A DNA stretch of 64,000 bases. Origin: Paraphysomonas bandaiensis (Eukaryota > Chrysophyceae). A program made the translations under genes and the position numbers. Of this stretch, positions 1-12,625 are shown piece by piece. The stretch lies in assembly GCA_965644295.1 (NCBI GenBank), contig CBFFRP010000431.1, positions 124,001-188,000 of the forward strand, in the 5' to 3' direction. Every line of letters begins with the position of its first letter. Position 1 is the stretch's first letter. The notes under the pieces were generated by a model. It was given only the letters and a program-made list of their open reading frames with translations, had not been told where the DNA came from and did not search any database.

Positions 1-63
1 CTTTTTAGTTGTAACAACCTCTTCCGCTATACGACGAGGAAGAACTTTTGTTACAAAATGTTC
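1..63 (-). CDS. possible internal exon running off the left edge
   Basis: On the minus strand an acceptor-like AG at 65-64 is followed by 21 open codons (EHFVTKVLPRR...) reaching the window edge. I do not recognise the protein. The only support is the splice-like start and the lack of stops over a short distance, so this may be chance. The plus-strand reading frames to about 770 look like spacer sequence. Confidence 0.2.
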
Positions 64-882
64 CTAATTTAACATTATAAACAGTGTTATTATTAATTCA
101 CAGTATAAACCTGAGCAAGTATTACTGAGGGTTTCATACAAACAAATTACAAGAATATAAGAAGATAATGAAGCTAATGAATAGTGAATTGTTTCTTAAG
201 ACATCAGTGTCGATGATATCTGAAGAGGTTTACTATAGTGATATATATCCAATCGAAGCTTTTACTTATGAATCCCTCACAAGAGACAGACGCGTGATTT
301 TAAATATAGACGAATATATACATACAAAAAAAAACAGCGAAACAGACATTCAAATTAACGCTATACTGCCATACATACAGAGTTGAGACTGGTATACATA
401 CATGTACAGCAGCAGTATATAGCAGAGCTGTCCATGCAACTACCATACATAGGTATGATATGGACACTGGACAGGACATGTTGTGTACATATGGACTACG
501 ACATGACGGTTGGTATACAGCAGTGTAGTATGGCTCCGTCATCGTTTTTTTACGTATATAGTAGGAACGTATGTATGTAAGTGGAGCCTATCGTCGTATG
601 TATGTATGTCTACATATCGCGAAATCATATGTTGATTGATAGGAGACTCGGGGCATCAAATAGGTCTTATTCATACGTAATTTTCACTATCCCGGACGTA
701 CATTATACACTTACTAACACTTACAGTGTATTGTTCATAAGGCTAGTTCGCTTTGTATTGTTTCATTAGGTAATAGTCACTGTATCTCACTTGTGTCCTT
801 AGCAGTTCATTAATATGCATATATGTGTTTGTAGACTTTATTATTGATCGGTATAACTATTAAATAGCCATCAATAATAGTA
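64..882. other. AT-rich spacer with promoter-like repeats
   Basis: I see no convincing coding exon here. The stretch holds short GTAT and TATA runs and two copies of a recurring motif, TACAGCAG(CAG)TA at about 405-419 and TACAGCAGTGTA at 516-527. The same motif occurs upstream of several other genes in the window. Small frames at 168-386 and 383-580 show no family resemblance or splice logic. Confidence 0.4.
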
Positions 883-1689
883 ATGGAAGACCATGGGAGC
901 GATTTTAGTGACAATGATCTCGACTTTGAAGATTTTTTTGATTTTGCATCGCCCAAGAAGGTTACATATATGCACATTGTGGATAAAACACTATTAATAT
1001 ACTGTATGTCGTACAGAGATCATATAGTGAAGTAGATTGTCCAACTGTCAATCACACTTATGAGGTGCTTCCAGATACTATGTAAGTTTGTGGTTCTATT
1101 GAATTATAAGGTTTAAAGCCTGTTTAGTTCCTCGAATCCCTGCAATCATGAAGACACATCCCCGTGGGAAATTTTCCCTATCGATCAGTGGGCAAAAGTA
1201 CAGATTTTGGGGCGTATTGCGGACTCGCGAAAGGTCTTGACCCCAGAAACTCACCGAACGCGCTCGACAGACGGAATTAATAGCATGAAAGTAGTATATG
1301 ATGCATGTGAGGAGGGCACCAGCTTGAAGAAACGCCGGATGAACGACGACAAGTCGATGTTAAGCTCGGATGCTAGAATAGAACACAACAAAATGCCAGC
1401 TGTAGCGCTTGCTCCTGTTTCTGTTGCATCTCTTTTACGGCAGCCTGAGGCATCTGATGTACCTAGTAGACCGAAGAACATGAAGGAATGGTCACAATTG
1501 TTTAAACAGAGTTCGGAATTGTATTCGGCCATCACTTCAAAGAATGATTCATGTAGAGACTATAAAAAAGCGGAATTAGTGCAAGTGTACATGTTACTGC
1601 AGTCTGCTGGGGAGGCACTTGGAGTGAATGAGATATTAATAGGCCACGTGACTGAGAAACTGAACGTTCTTTTCCCCACTAGGTCATGA
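883..1689 (+). CDS. unrecognised acidic, probably nuclear protein (3 exons)
   Basis: Exons 883-960, 1017-1081 and 1128-1689 join in phase (donors gttaca and gtaagt, acceptors cag and tag) to give about 234 aa. The N-terminus is very acidic (residues 1-25 rich in D, E, F) and ends in PKKR. A basic KKRR cluster near residue 110 could be a nuclear signal. The C-terminal 80 residues are predicted helical. No enzyme motif or membrane segment is visible and I do not recognise the family. The ATG at 883 was chosen because it opens the first in-frame exon. Nothing nearby hints at function. Confidence 0.6.
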
Positions 1690-2503
1690 CTTTTGACATA
1701 TATATCAGCATCAGTTGAGTAAGCTGGACAGATGAAAATCATTGCACAGCAGTGCGGGATACAGAGTTATTATTGCTGATGCTTTACTTTCACTGATACT
1801 AATAAAAACATTAGAGTGTATTTGTCCTTTGTTCGCACAATTACTACCCGACTTGCGTAACAATTACTTGGTTATAATTGGACTACATATGGGATCTTAC
1901 ATAGTTCCTCTTTGCATTAAGAGATTGAATTATCATGAGCACTATACATTTCACGCTTACTATTCAGTCAGAGAATTTCAGTGAGTAGATGTAGTTTATA
2001 GCACACATACATGTTCATTGTTAGCAATTAACAAGCGAAGTGATTTTCAATAACAATGCAATTAACTGGAACAGCAACAATAGTTGCAATTATACTTGAC
2101 TACAGCGTGCGTTAAATAATTGATAATTGCTTGTTACGTAGCCCTGGCACCAATGAACTAAATAAGCTTTTATGCTGACATTAAATTAAAACAACGTAAA
2201 TAATTGATAATTGCTTGTTACGTAGCCCTGGCACCAATGAACTAAATAAGCTTTTATGCTGACATTAAATTAAAACAACGTAAACTTCGTTCTCAAATCG
2301 AAATGCTGATGTTAACCTTAATCCTAAAATATGATATTATTATTTTGTAGTCTCGTTAATTCTTGTGATCAATTAATATTTCAATAAGATAATCACATTG
2401 ATGTTGAACAAATATTACGACTAATTCACACGGACTCAGCGCTCCATCACGTTAAATATCGGCGTTCTATGTCTATCATGGACTAAGCCGACAGTTAATA
2501 GTT
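1690..2503. other. spacer between the small acidic protein and STIL
   Basis: AT-rich with no supportable gene. A frame at 1742-1984 has no family signal. The only clear structure is the 84-bp tandem duplication annotated separately. Confidence 0.5.
2113..2284. repeat. 84-bp tandem duplication
   Basis: A unit starting taaataattgataattgc and ending acaacg occurs at 2113-2196 and again at 2197-2280 with essentially no differences, followed by a 4-base partial repeat. The near-identity suggests a recent duplication. It lies in spacer sequence downstream of STIL. Confidence 0.95.
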
Positions 2504-4871
2504 TCACAACTGAGAAGTATTAGTACAACGTACCTCACTTTCTTCCCATAAATTGTTGGATGAGCTCTTCACACTAACACTCACATCATCAGCGAACAAC
2601 GGACGCTCAACAATGAGGTCCGCAGATTTTAGAAGTTCTGTTCCTCCCTTTGTGGAAGTAGGAACGGAGGGGGCTCTTGCCTCTAGTACACCCACTTGAG
2701 GAGATACTCCTGCATTTAGCATGCTTTCGGTTAAAAATATGATGCAGATATTCCTTTTCATACCTGTCTTGTTTTTTCGATGTTTCGTGAAAAGTTGGAA
2801 GTCGAACAAGCTTGGGGCTTCCATTTCTAAACGCGAGGTGCTTTTAGGTAATGCTATCTCTTCACTTCCATCATTTTCAGTGAACGTGCTAGCTTGGGTT
2901 CTGGACACTGTAGGAGAGCTACAGATGCTATCATCCAGACGGTCGGGATCGCACATACTCAACCCTTCAGATTCCTCACATCCTGAGCTGTACCGTACAC
3001 AGCCGCTGCTTTCATCGCCCCTACAATCTTTTTCACTTATATCTAACATTACTGGAGGAAATGACTTCTGTCCGTCAGCTTTGACATTCACTTCAACGGG
3101 CCCCTCCGCTCTCCCCACTTGGCCATCCGTAATATCTCCCGATGTCGGAGCAGCAGGAGGCAGAGAAGATGCTGCCTTCAGTGTCCGTACCTCCTCTCTT
3201 AAAGCCTCTACCTCTCTTTCTAATTCCGCAATGCGCGATTGTTGCGATGTGTGTACCGCTATGGGAACACAAGCACCCTCTCCATGGTCTTCACTTACAT
3301 TTCCTTTGCCACCACTACGAGCCCCATCGGAATCTACACTCTCACGCAGCTCAGCCATTGATTCCATAGAATGTCTAGGGCCAATCAATGACGAAAAGCA
3401 GAGGTCTCTCGGTTGTGGCGTATCTGCCGCGGACGTCTCACACACACTTGAGTGGTCATTTGTCAATATCGGTACCTCTCGTCGTTGTCTTTGGGGAGCA
3501 GAGGAGAGTACACGATAACTAGGAGATTCCCCTACAGTCGCGACTGTAGGGCTAAGACTAGAAGGAGATCTATCATAGCGCCTTGATGAATAGCTGTTTT
3601 CAAAGGCAGCAATTGCCTTGAATTTACACACAACGGACTCAGCAACACCCGGTCCAGCATTGTTATGTGCCATCAAATCAGTCATACATTCGAGGCCAAC
3701 GCATGCTCCTCTCCCGTCCCCACCATTTCCATTCATATTAGACACTTCATAAAAAAAAACACCATAGTTTGTAAATACTCCCAGTAGAAATACCCCAGTG
3801 TCTGTCCACACCCTCTCTAAGACATGTTCGCTCTTCAAAAACCTGATACAAGCGCCCCACACCAGGGGGTTCCGAGGAATAGAAGTGGGATCCGGATCAG
3901 TCAAACTAGTTGATGGAGGTCGTACCCACGCACCGACGACAGGAGTCGACATAGTAGATGTGCTTCGGCTGTCCCACTCAAGGAGTGGAACGGCTCTCCT
4001 GGCTGCAGTCAGTGTCAGATATCCCATACAGTGTGGGAGTGGACCTGGTGTAGAGTTCATCAGGGCGACGGCAAGTGGGGTAGACTCAATCGGAAGTGCT
4101 GGTATCTGTACCAAACGCAGAGTGGCATTAGGAAGAGTAGCTTCCAATCGTAACGTTACTCCTGATGAAGTTGAGCGCAGACGGCCAGCTGCTCTTATCC
4201 GCACACATGATCGTAAATTAAACTCACGTGCTAGTCGCAGCCCTTTGTCAAGGTTTTCCACTAGATTTCTGAACAGGGTTATAAGCAAATTCCCAACAAA
4301 CTAGTTCTACAATCCTACCTGGTACGCTGTTCATCAAATGCGAGAGATGGGTCATCAGTGCTCCGCATAGAAAGAGGTATCCGGAGTGTGCAATTAGACT
4401 CTGTCTTTGGTACTCCGGCATCCCCTGAGCTAACGCGAACTACTTCCAGACCGTATTGCTCTGGCACAGATTTCAGCGTTGACCAGTGATTGACTGGCAA
4501 TCTGTGACGCTCTAGCACAGTCATATTGCTCACAAGGTTTACTAAGCACTCTATGTCACCGTAATTGTTGGCCTGAGTAACGAAATCGTGAACAATATGC
4601 GGAGCTATATATAGATAGGGCAGCACATCAGAGGGATGTAAATAAAATATTTTACTGCACACTGATCGATTCCTACAAGAAGTAATGTAAAATATATGAT
4701 TAGAATAACGTATATACCATACCATAGTTTGGAGCGGTATTGAGGGAATGATATACGATTGCTATGACGAGATATGACAGGGTCTCTGCTCTCTTGCTTC
4801 TCAATGACAGTTGAATCCTCCTCTGAGAAGTAAGAGGATTTTTGCCGATTATTAGTTGTTTTATTTTGCAT
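2504..4871 (-). CDS. STIL: STIL / Ana2 / SAS-5-type centriole duplication protein
   Basis: Exons 4871-4723, 4672-4319 and 4268-2504 join in phase through two 50-nt introns to about 755 aa. The family couples PLK4 kinase to SAS-6 cartwheel assembly at the centriole. The N-terminal half matches the STIL N-domain: KLWN then FYLHPS near residues 48-62, and later GYLT...PVVGAWV, VWGACIRFL, ERVWTDTGVF and FYEV, in the order remembered for vertebrate STIL. A short coiled coil (SRIAELEREVEALREEVRTL) lies past the middle, as expected for the oligomerising coiled coil. A 54-nt stretch at 2763-2710 has GT-AG ends and keeps frame, so it may be a further intron and the protein 18 aa shorter. The C-terminal STAN motif is not clear, and a last exon beyond the donor-like gtacgt near 2535 cannot be excluded. 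Human STIL is longer (about 1290 aa). It is transcribed divergently from the transporter at 5411. Confidence 0.85.
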
Positions 4872-5410
4872 ATTTTCCGTGTATATATAGGTATGTATAT
4901 GGTGTGAGGTATATGTATATGTAGAGCTATGACACCTTCACTGACTGATAAACTCCTGCTATTCTAAGTCAGTTATAGAGGGCTTGTATAGATACATGTC
5001 CACGAAGTGTCTGAAGTGAGGAAACTGCTTGTTTAAGACTAACGATATGCGGTAGATGGATAGACTGTGCTGTATGCTGCACTGATCTGCTGAATCTGGC
5101 TATAGTGTACAGCCGTATACGGGGTATATATACCGCACACTATAATTCCAGTGTGTAATAATTCCTAGTAAAGTATTACACGTATACATATATATACTGC
5201 TGTAGATAGCATCCCCCCGTGTTGTCCACTGTATGTACGTATGACCCTACTATACGGCTGTATACAGCAGCTGTCGAGACCAATCATGTACATTCTATTC
5301 TTCATCTACTCGACATGCATATGGAGCATATGTCGATCTGACCATATTAATAAGCCAGTCAATACACTCATCATGATAGATATAAATAACTAATCAACAC
5401 ATAGCTTATC
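4872..5410. promoter_or_regulatory. divergent intergenic region, STIL / MFS transporter
   Basis: This 539-bp spacer separates two divergent start codons, so it should carry both promoters. It contains TACTGCTGTA (5195-5204) and TATACAGCAG (5261-5270), inverse copies of the motif found upstream of other genes here, plus several TATATATAC runs. No coding exon is visible. The promoter role is inferred from position only. Confidence 0.45.
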
Positions 5411-7206
5411 ATGCCTGAACTATTCACTCCAAAAGCACTAGGATGCTTAGTAACAGGAGACGACATCCCTCGTGTATTTACCTCTATATGCGTATATGGG
5501 GCAGAGATTGGATATGGAGCATGCTGTGCCTCTATTGCTCTATCTATTCCTATTATCTTTACTAGATATAGCTTATCTCCTGTGTCACTTGGGTCGTTGT
5601 TTTTGTGTGCAGGTGTGGGGTATATTATAGGCTTAGTAATCTCTACAAGGACTATTGAACACTTGTCTTTGCCCATATCGAAAACTGGTATTGTATGCCT
5701 CTCTGTTCTCGCATCGGCTATATTTGTTCTATGCTCAGCATTCGCAGCCAACGTCTATGTACTGAACGTTCTGGTGTTAGCACAGTTCATTGGGTTTGGG
5801 TGCGTGGAATATTTTGGTACCATAGTGCTACTTGAGATGTGGGGACAGCGGATACAACCTTGGCTTCAGGCGAAGCATGCATTACGAGCAGTAGGAGGAG
5901 TTATACCGAGTACGTTCCATTCATCTGGAAGTATAAGAAGCATGTGCATTGCATCTGCTGTTGTATGCGTTCTTGCATTGATGGGTGTTTTGTGTGACTG
6001 GGGATATTTGGCTGTGGTACGTTACAAGACAAGTCGGAGCAGTACAATAATTGCTGAGTCCACATCATTGCTTGGACAAAGTAGTAGTAGATCGCGAGAG
6101 CGGATAAAGATACCCTCTATATGTGAGGAGGACTACATGGCAGCCGAATATGTTTTGTTGGAGAGCACATTGGACCAGGCCACAAGTGTACAATTGGGAA
6201 ATAAGCTCACGGAGCTGGTAACCCATGTCCTGGATGCAACTGAATACTGCAATGTTACACAGAAGCAGAGAAATGACCCATTTTATGAACCAAGCATTGT
6301 CAAGACCCTTTGTTATGCAACCCCAGCCGTCGTAGCCAGTATGCAGCGTAGTTTGAGTAGCCGACCAGTAGCATTAATACCGCTAACGGCTGTGGTCATG
6401 CTAGCGTGTCTCTGTTGTGTATGTGTAGCTGTGGGGGAGTCTTATACGGCCTGGACTCTTTATTTTCTAATACAGCGGGACCAAGTGGAAGATGAGCACC
6501 ACTGTGTGATCTTGCGAGTCTACTACATTGCCAGTACACTGGCTTGCTGTCTTAGTGCTCCTCTGACTGTGCGTGTTTCTGCATCCGCCCTACTGAGGGG
6601 ACTTCTCGCGACAACCCTACTTACAATTATTCTTGGGTTTACATTAAATAAGTCTTTGATCAGCGTATTGTGTGTGACAGCTTTGCTAGGATGGTCTATT
6701 GGTCCAATGATTCCACTTCTTATTGCTGTTGTAAATGACTATGGATACTCAATGTGCGTACACCCATTAGTGTACACTATATTATGAATGTACTTTGTTA
6801 ACTACGCATGCTTCCTGAATTCTCTCTTATTTGTGCTCTATATTTACCACATTACCATAATTACGATACGTTTGCTCCGTAACAATTGAATGACAGGGAC
6901 GCATTGGCAGTTCGGGCAGTATTGATGGGGGCAGGTATCGGGTTGGGCTTCGCACCATTTGTAATTGGATTCATAGTTACTTACCTCGGTCATAACAGCA
7001 TACCATTAGCGTATGCTGTACTGGTTGCGAGTCTCATAGTATCATACGCAGGGTTTCACTTTTATCTGTTACGACAGAAAAGCGTATCCGCTCAGCCATT
7101 CCATATAGATAATTCTGGTCGATTTAACTCATATCAACGAGCACAATCTATACTATTCGATAACAGGAGAGGTCATACAACACGCACTGCCTGGAGAATG
7201 TTATAA
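5411..7206 (+). CDS. major facilitator superfamily transporter
   Basis: Exons 5411-6753 and 6897-7206 (143-nt intron, donor gtgcgt, acceptor gacag) give about 550 aa. Hydrophobic segments fall into two six-helix-like halves: roughly residues 20-210 and 315-520. A charged cytosolic loop with Ser-rich and EED stretches lies between them, the usual MFS plan. The small final exon supplies the last two helices (VLMGAGIGLGFAPFVIGF and a following segment). The length and organisation are reminiscent of MFSD4/NaGLT1-type sugar transporters, but no substrate-defining motif is visible, so the cargo is unknown. The first ATG after the spacer begins the N-terminal tail. Confidence 0.7.
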
Positions 7207-9759
7207 TCTCTACAGCTAAACTTTTGACAATTGTATCTAGTCACCTACAAACTTTTGTGTCATTTTGTTATTATTTAATATTTTGTGCTAATTTTGTTCA
7301 CTTTTGTGCTCCCATTGGCTTCACGTTATATACAATGATAATAATGAATTGAGAGTATGCGACTCGAACTTTTATATCGGAGTTGACAGTCGAAAGTCGA
7401 AAATATGTGTATTGTAATAAAGGTGATTGGGTTGAGCTTTGTAAAACTTTGGTACTTGCGTACTAGTATTGGAAGGTATGTAAAATATTACTCTACACGT
7501 GATATCTTCAGCATATACAACATATAACAGTACATGAGGTGACAGTATAAGTATATTCATGGTAATATGAGATACACTGTAAATTTGTAGCAGGCAGATG
7601 TAAAGGAGAATTAGTTTAATGTGCATGAATATGATGTGAAGTTGTTATAATAGCATAACGTTTTGGAAGTAAACATAATAATTTATAGCACTACAAAGCA
7701 AGCGTAGGGCTAACATTGTAAGAGCTTACCTTGAGTTAGTGAAAAAATCACACATTCACAGACCCATGACCCATGATTAATGATTACTAGCATTAAATAG
7801 GTATCGTTTGTTTGTTAAGTTCCAACCTGTAATCAATTCAGAACTTCTAATATTATGAATCTGCTGTATATTCTAATAGAGATCTCACACTGTCCGCACA
7901 TTATCAACAGAATATCAAAACATTCTCAGTGAAAATCTCCATGAATGTATTGTCAGTTGAGGGTTCAAGTTATACCCCACAGTGTCTGGTGGCAAATGAG
8001 ATGACGAAACCTCACGCCGAGCACATTTCTGTTTTATATTTGTTCCATGTTATATTTATTGGCCAACGTTCTCTACACAGAAATGCATTTCTTGTTTGGT
8101 TTTTGTGAACGAGTATCACTTGGCTATAATAAGAGGCCTTGCTTGGTTGAATGATTTTATAAGTAATTCTAGAATCGGATGAGCCTGTTGAGTTCTGCTC
8201 TTTGTGAGCAATTGAAAGCTGTAGATATAAGGTATCTAACTTATAACTTGTAGTATCATTTAGAGTAAAGTGTTGTTCAGTTAGGTCATTTTCTAATAGG
8301 GTCCACACAGTATGTTAGACAATAGAAGAAGGGGATGCTGCTAGGAAGAGTTATCAGGTTCAAGAAGTGCTTGAAGCAAGGAGTGCTTCCTCTCAAAAAG
8401 CTTTAAATAGTAAACATCGACGCGATACTCGGGTGTCCTATTATATTAACATCTATTGTATATATGACTGTGAATATTATTTACATATAGCAGGTGTATG
8501 TGTTGTCGGCTTAACTGTAGTATTATTCTAAAATAATAAACAATATTATTTACACTGCTCAAAGATATCTACACCAGGTTTTATACAATATACAGGTCTA
8601 GGTACTACCCCAATTTGTTGTAGAGTTTAATTTTACAACCATTGTTTTACCCTTTCTTTAATGGTCATTTCGTAGGACTCATTCATTTCAAGAGAGTTTG
8701 CAATAAAATTTTTATTTCGAACGCCCTTTTTTGACTCCTTCCATGATTTATTCTTATGGTTGACCCTCGAGCAAGATTTGACATTCCAGTTACCCTTGTG
8801 ACCCACACATTCAACAAGCTTCTTTCGAACCTGGTAGAATTTCGTACGCATTGACAAGCACGAGGACATTTTGAGGCTTCGTGGACTATGTTGTATATTG
8901 CAATTAGACAAACATTTATTGGCCTTCTTAATGACCATCCTGCTACCATATATCCAACTGGTAAGAAAATATCAAAGTGAAGCGTCTCTAGACACAGGGG
9001 TTACTAACAATGACAATATGAGCTGAAGTGTGGCTAATATATCAGTAGATAGATAGAATGTAGTATTACATTATTGTAATGTGAGAATATGTAACCGTTT
9101 TCCATCTCATTATATGCAACCAGAGCATGGTGGGCAAACCTATCCACCACATCGTGTCAAGCTGAGACGATTTAGCTTCTCTCAGAGCATATTAGTGAAA
9201 TCCAAGTATCATGTAAGAAATGAACATTGAGATGTCTTAGACCTATACGAACAAGTGTCGAATACCTCAACGGATGCCCCGCCTTCTTAATTAGTAGACG
9301 TAGAGAGGTATGTATGGGATTCACGACAGTATGTCTGTGTGCAACTATAATTCAACCCATAGATGAATAGACATGAATTCTTAATAGGTCATAATATCAA
9401 GTACAGGAAATAGACAGCCTATGAATGGAACGGTCATGGATATGTGATGGATAGCAGACAGATACATACAGCAGCAGTGGAGATGTGGATATCTTCGCTT
9501 GTTGTCTGTCGTGTGAGTGTTGTTCTGGAATTTTCAGGAAGTATTATCAGAAACCCAAATAACCTAGAAATTTGACCTCCAAAACTAAGAAATTATAGAT
9601 AGTTTATCAAAATACCTCAATTTCTAGACTAAGATGCACACATACTCTGTACACACCACAGTACATACATATACAGGCAGGTGTACTGTCAGTAATTTAA
9701 ATATGCAGGGTGGTCAATTCCTCATCATTACCATCAATTACTTGAATTAGATATTAATA
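7207..9759. other. 2.5-kb spacer without a supportable gene
   Basis: AT-rich sequence. Short minus-strand frames (7372-7626, 8012-8308, and the overlapping pair 8633-8949) have no family resemblance. The 8633-8949 pair is moderately Cys/Lys-rich and could be a decayed mobile-element fragment, but I cannot support that. A TACAGCAGCAGT motif lies at 9467-9478, about 280 bp upstream of the next start codon. Confidence 0.45.
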
Positions 9760-12257
9760 ATGGATGATTTTTTATCAGAAGCTACAGCAAAAGGTCTTCA
9801 TGTTGTGGATAACAATAAACTAAGTGAAAGTTATGCGGATTATGATCAAATATTGAGAGAAACAGAACGATTATGTGAGATAGAAGATCCTGAAGAAACA
9901 CCATATAAATCAAAGTATGAAGCAAGAGATTTATTAGATTCTCTTTGCAATCGAATGGAAGCGAATAGAACAATTGCTTCATTAGAAAAAAATGGTGATA
10001 TGGTGAAAGAATTGAATTGGCGTATAGCGGCTGTGAGAGTGCGTATAGCGAGTATTGCTTGGGAGGTTGAGGAACCTCATAATACGCAAGTTGAGTTAGA
10101 ACTTGCTGCGGTATGTCAAACTATATAATATTATAGTGGTATATGTTTGATTTGTGTTTCATTTTGCAGGAGTTTTATGCACCTGGAGTGGTCAGCACCA
10201 TCAATGAAATGTCCGGAGAGGTGGAATCTGAGGCTTCAAAACAGGTAGATGACAGCATTCGCCCCCCTGAGGTGGAAGTGAAGGATGCAAGTCTCTGCGC
10301 TGATACGATGAAGTGTTTTAATTTGATGGGTATTTTGTGGGCGGGTCGAGACCATCTGAAGAGGTAATTGTTTTAGATGCCGTGGTGATTTCGAATGAGT
10401 GATCTGCTTCCAACGTAGGTCTTTTCTGTATTTATTAGCAGCTAAAGAGTACTACGACCGATGCTCTGGTGTTGATATTTCTACAGCGGTGCGAGTGGAG
10501 TTAGAGTCGACCCTTACTCACAACCTTTTCTACCTTGCACAAGCGTATGGTAACATCGGCAACGCTACACTCTCTTCCCTGTACTGCCATATGGTAGAGT
10601 CGATTAATTACTCCATTTTTTCTTTAACATGCTTTGAGGCAGACCCTACAAAGACAGCTGAATGCGGGCCTTAAGGACACAAAGTCTGCGATTGAGTGGT
10701 GCAAGAACTGCATGGGGATGGCAGATTTCCATATCGCACTACTGGTACGAATTATATTTTACCCATCCTTCCGTATGGAATCTCATTTTACTACGCTTTG
10801 TGCCACTTTACTCCTTGTGTATCATAGAGCTTTCATCGAGCAGCTCATGCATTGGGTGCAACTGAAGTGATCCTCAGCCGCGAACTCGGGGATGCCGAGT
10901 CGACAGGTACTATCGAGGAAAAAGGGGAAGATCAGCCCAGCCTCACCCAAGATGACCGCGATAAAATTGGAGAGATTAAGGTGGGTAGTAACTGCTATGC
11001 TCCGCTTGTGAATATCTACTGTGTTCATGAACTACGCACGTATACTTGCTACCTTTTCAGGGTATACTTGTGATTAATTTTATATGCTGTGGTTGCTTGT
11101 GCTATTGCCCAGATGGATCTTAACCGGCGCTGGATCACACTCGACACGGCAGTGTTGAAGCGTGCATACGAAGAACAATTTTACGAAAACGAGGAGGACC
11201 AAAAGCCAACTGTGTTTGGGTTCGACAAAAATGCTCCTGAATTAGATGGATGTATTTTTCAATCTCTTGATGTGCCTGTGGTGCCTCTCCTCGGGAAAGG
11301 GGAAGTGAAAACATTTGATGACGCCAGAGCTGTGTACCTGCGATGCGCTGCTCGATTGGAGACTGCTAAGAAGAATTTCCCTATTGACGGTACTATGATA
11401 TATGATTTAATATGATTATGCAAGTATTTGACACTATAAGTAATATACCATTTGTGTACTAATAGGATTTGTCACCGACCATGTGACTCTTCTACGGCAG
11501 CACAGTCAGCTGTATCACTACCTTGCAGGTTTCGAGTCCGATATTAAGCGCAAGCTTGCAATGGAGATCCGTCGTGCAGACCTATTGAAGGCCCTCCCGA
11601 ATTCTCTCAGTCGAAATGCATTCGAGGGCCTCGTCAAGGGCGTGTCGTATGAACTGGGAGAAATCTACATGAATGCACTTGAACTCAAAACCCAGAAAAT
11701 ATTGAGCAAAACATCAATAGAAAGTATGAAGGCCGTTGATCGAGAAAAGTGCAATGAGTACATTGCTTGTAGTATCGCGATGTTTTTGAACTTTATCAGT
11801 TTTTATATTAAATCTGGTGATGGACCACCAAGGTCTGGGGAAATCTTTTCCTCTATGCAATTGACTGAATTGATGCAGTTTCCTTTTTTGCAGCCTTCAT
11901 ATGGTACGTACGTCGTGTATGTGATACCCATGCTAATACCGTACACGTGTATCATCATTAGATTTAGTGGCGGAGGAAGAGGTCAGACCACTTCTTAATT
12001 CCCACTTTTTCATATGTAGACTCCTGTCCAAGGTTATTCCCAATCCAAAGAGCACTCCTGCGGAGAAGACCAAGCCCATGGTGGCTGCTCTCAAGCGATA
12101 TCAGTGGCTAAAGGATGCAGCGCCCGAAATTTGTGAAAAGAAAGGTACAAGCGTCAGTGATATCTTTCATGACGAGATTCGAATATGCGAAGAGATGACC
12201 GCCCTATTGCCACCGAAGATAGATAGAATGCATTACTTGGGAGAAGGGGGGCTATAA
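9760..12257 (+). CDS. KIFBP: KIF-binding protein (KBP / KIAA1279 family)
   Basis: Eight exons (9760-10110, 10170-10363, 10419-10593, 10643-10744, 10828-10980, 11113-11389, 11466-11903, 11962-12257) join in phase to about 661 aa, close to human KBP (621 aa). The match is collinear. LYLAAKEYY and NLFYLAQAYGNIGN, then LYCH.TLQRQL, correspond to the TPR-like helices. NFPIDGFVTDHVTLL...QHSQLYHYLAGFE matches the most conserved block of the family. LKRYQWL and MTALLPPKIDRM match the C-terminus. In animals the protein binds kinesin motor domains and regulates microtubule transport. Here that role is inferred from homology. All introns are short GT-AG introns. Confidence 0.93.
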
Positions 12258-12373
12258 TTACCTAATACAATTCTAATTTTGAACTTTGTGCATGCTGCTG
12301 CACACTGTAGCTTACTTTTGTGAGCAGATACATAGTTCAAATAATATCCTGTTTGGCGCTTAGTACTCGGTGC

Positions 12374-12625
12374 AGTAGTGAATGTCTTATTATTAGTAAC
12401 AGGCGTTTGAAAGTCAGTACTTAACTTTGATACCTACTATTTAACTATTTAACACCACGAAAGCTATTTGTGCGTCACTGCAAGCACCAAGGTGCAACCA
12501 CTTTCGCTCTATCACTCAAAACAAACGCAGCGAGCAAGCAGAATCTTGATATACCTGCGTTCTCATCTGCTGACTTCATATTATTATTGAGTCCTTAATG
12601 GGAGCAGCTCGGATGCTTGACTTTA
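12374..12625. repeat. dispersed repeat family, copy A
   Basis: This copy runs from agtgaatgtcttattattag to cggatgcttgacttta. A diagnostic core, GCAAGCACCAAGGTGCAACC, contains the palindrome GCACCAAGGTGC. The same order of blocks recurs at 12626-13405, 27535-27870 and, diverged, 53050-53215. In the minus reading some copies give DTNKCHLCR-like fragments broken by stops. That suggests a decayed or non-autonomous mobile element. Confidence 0.8.

Noticed and set aside
2721-3518. 265-aa plus-strand frame opposite STIL
   Set aside because: Antisense shadow of STIL exon 3. It has no domain signal and the minus strand matches STIL collinearly.
8633-8949. Two overlapping minus-strand frames with Cys/Lys-rich sequence
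   Set aside because: Looks a little like a frameshifted zinc-finger transposase fragment, but no motif could be identified and both frames are short.
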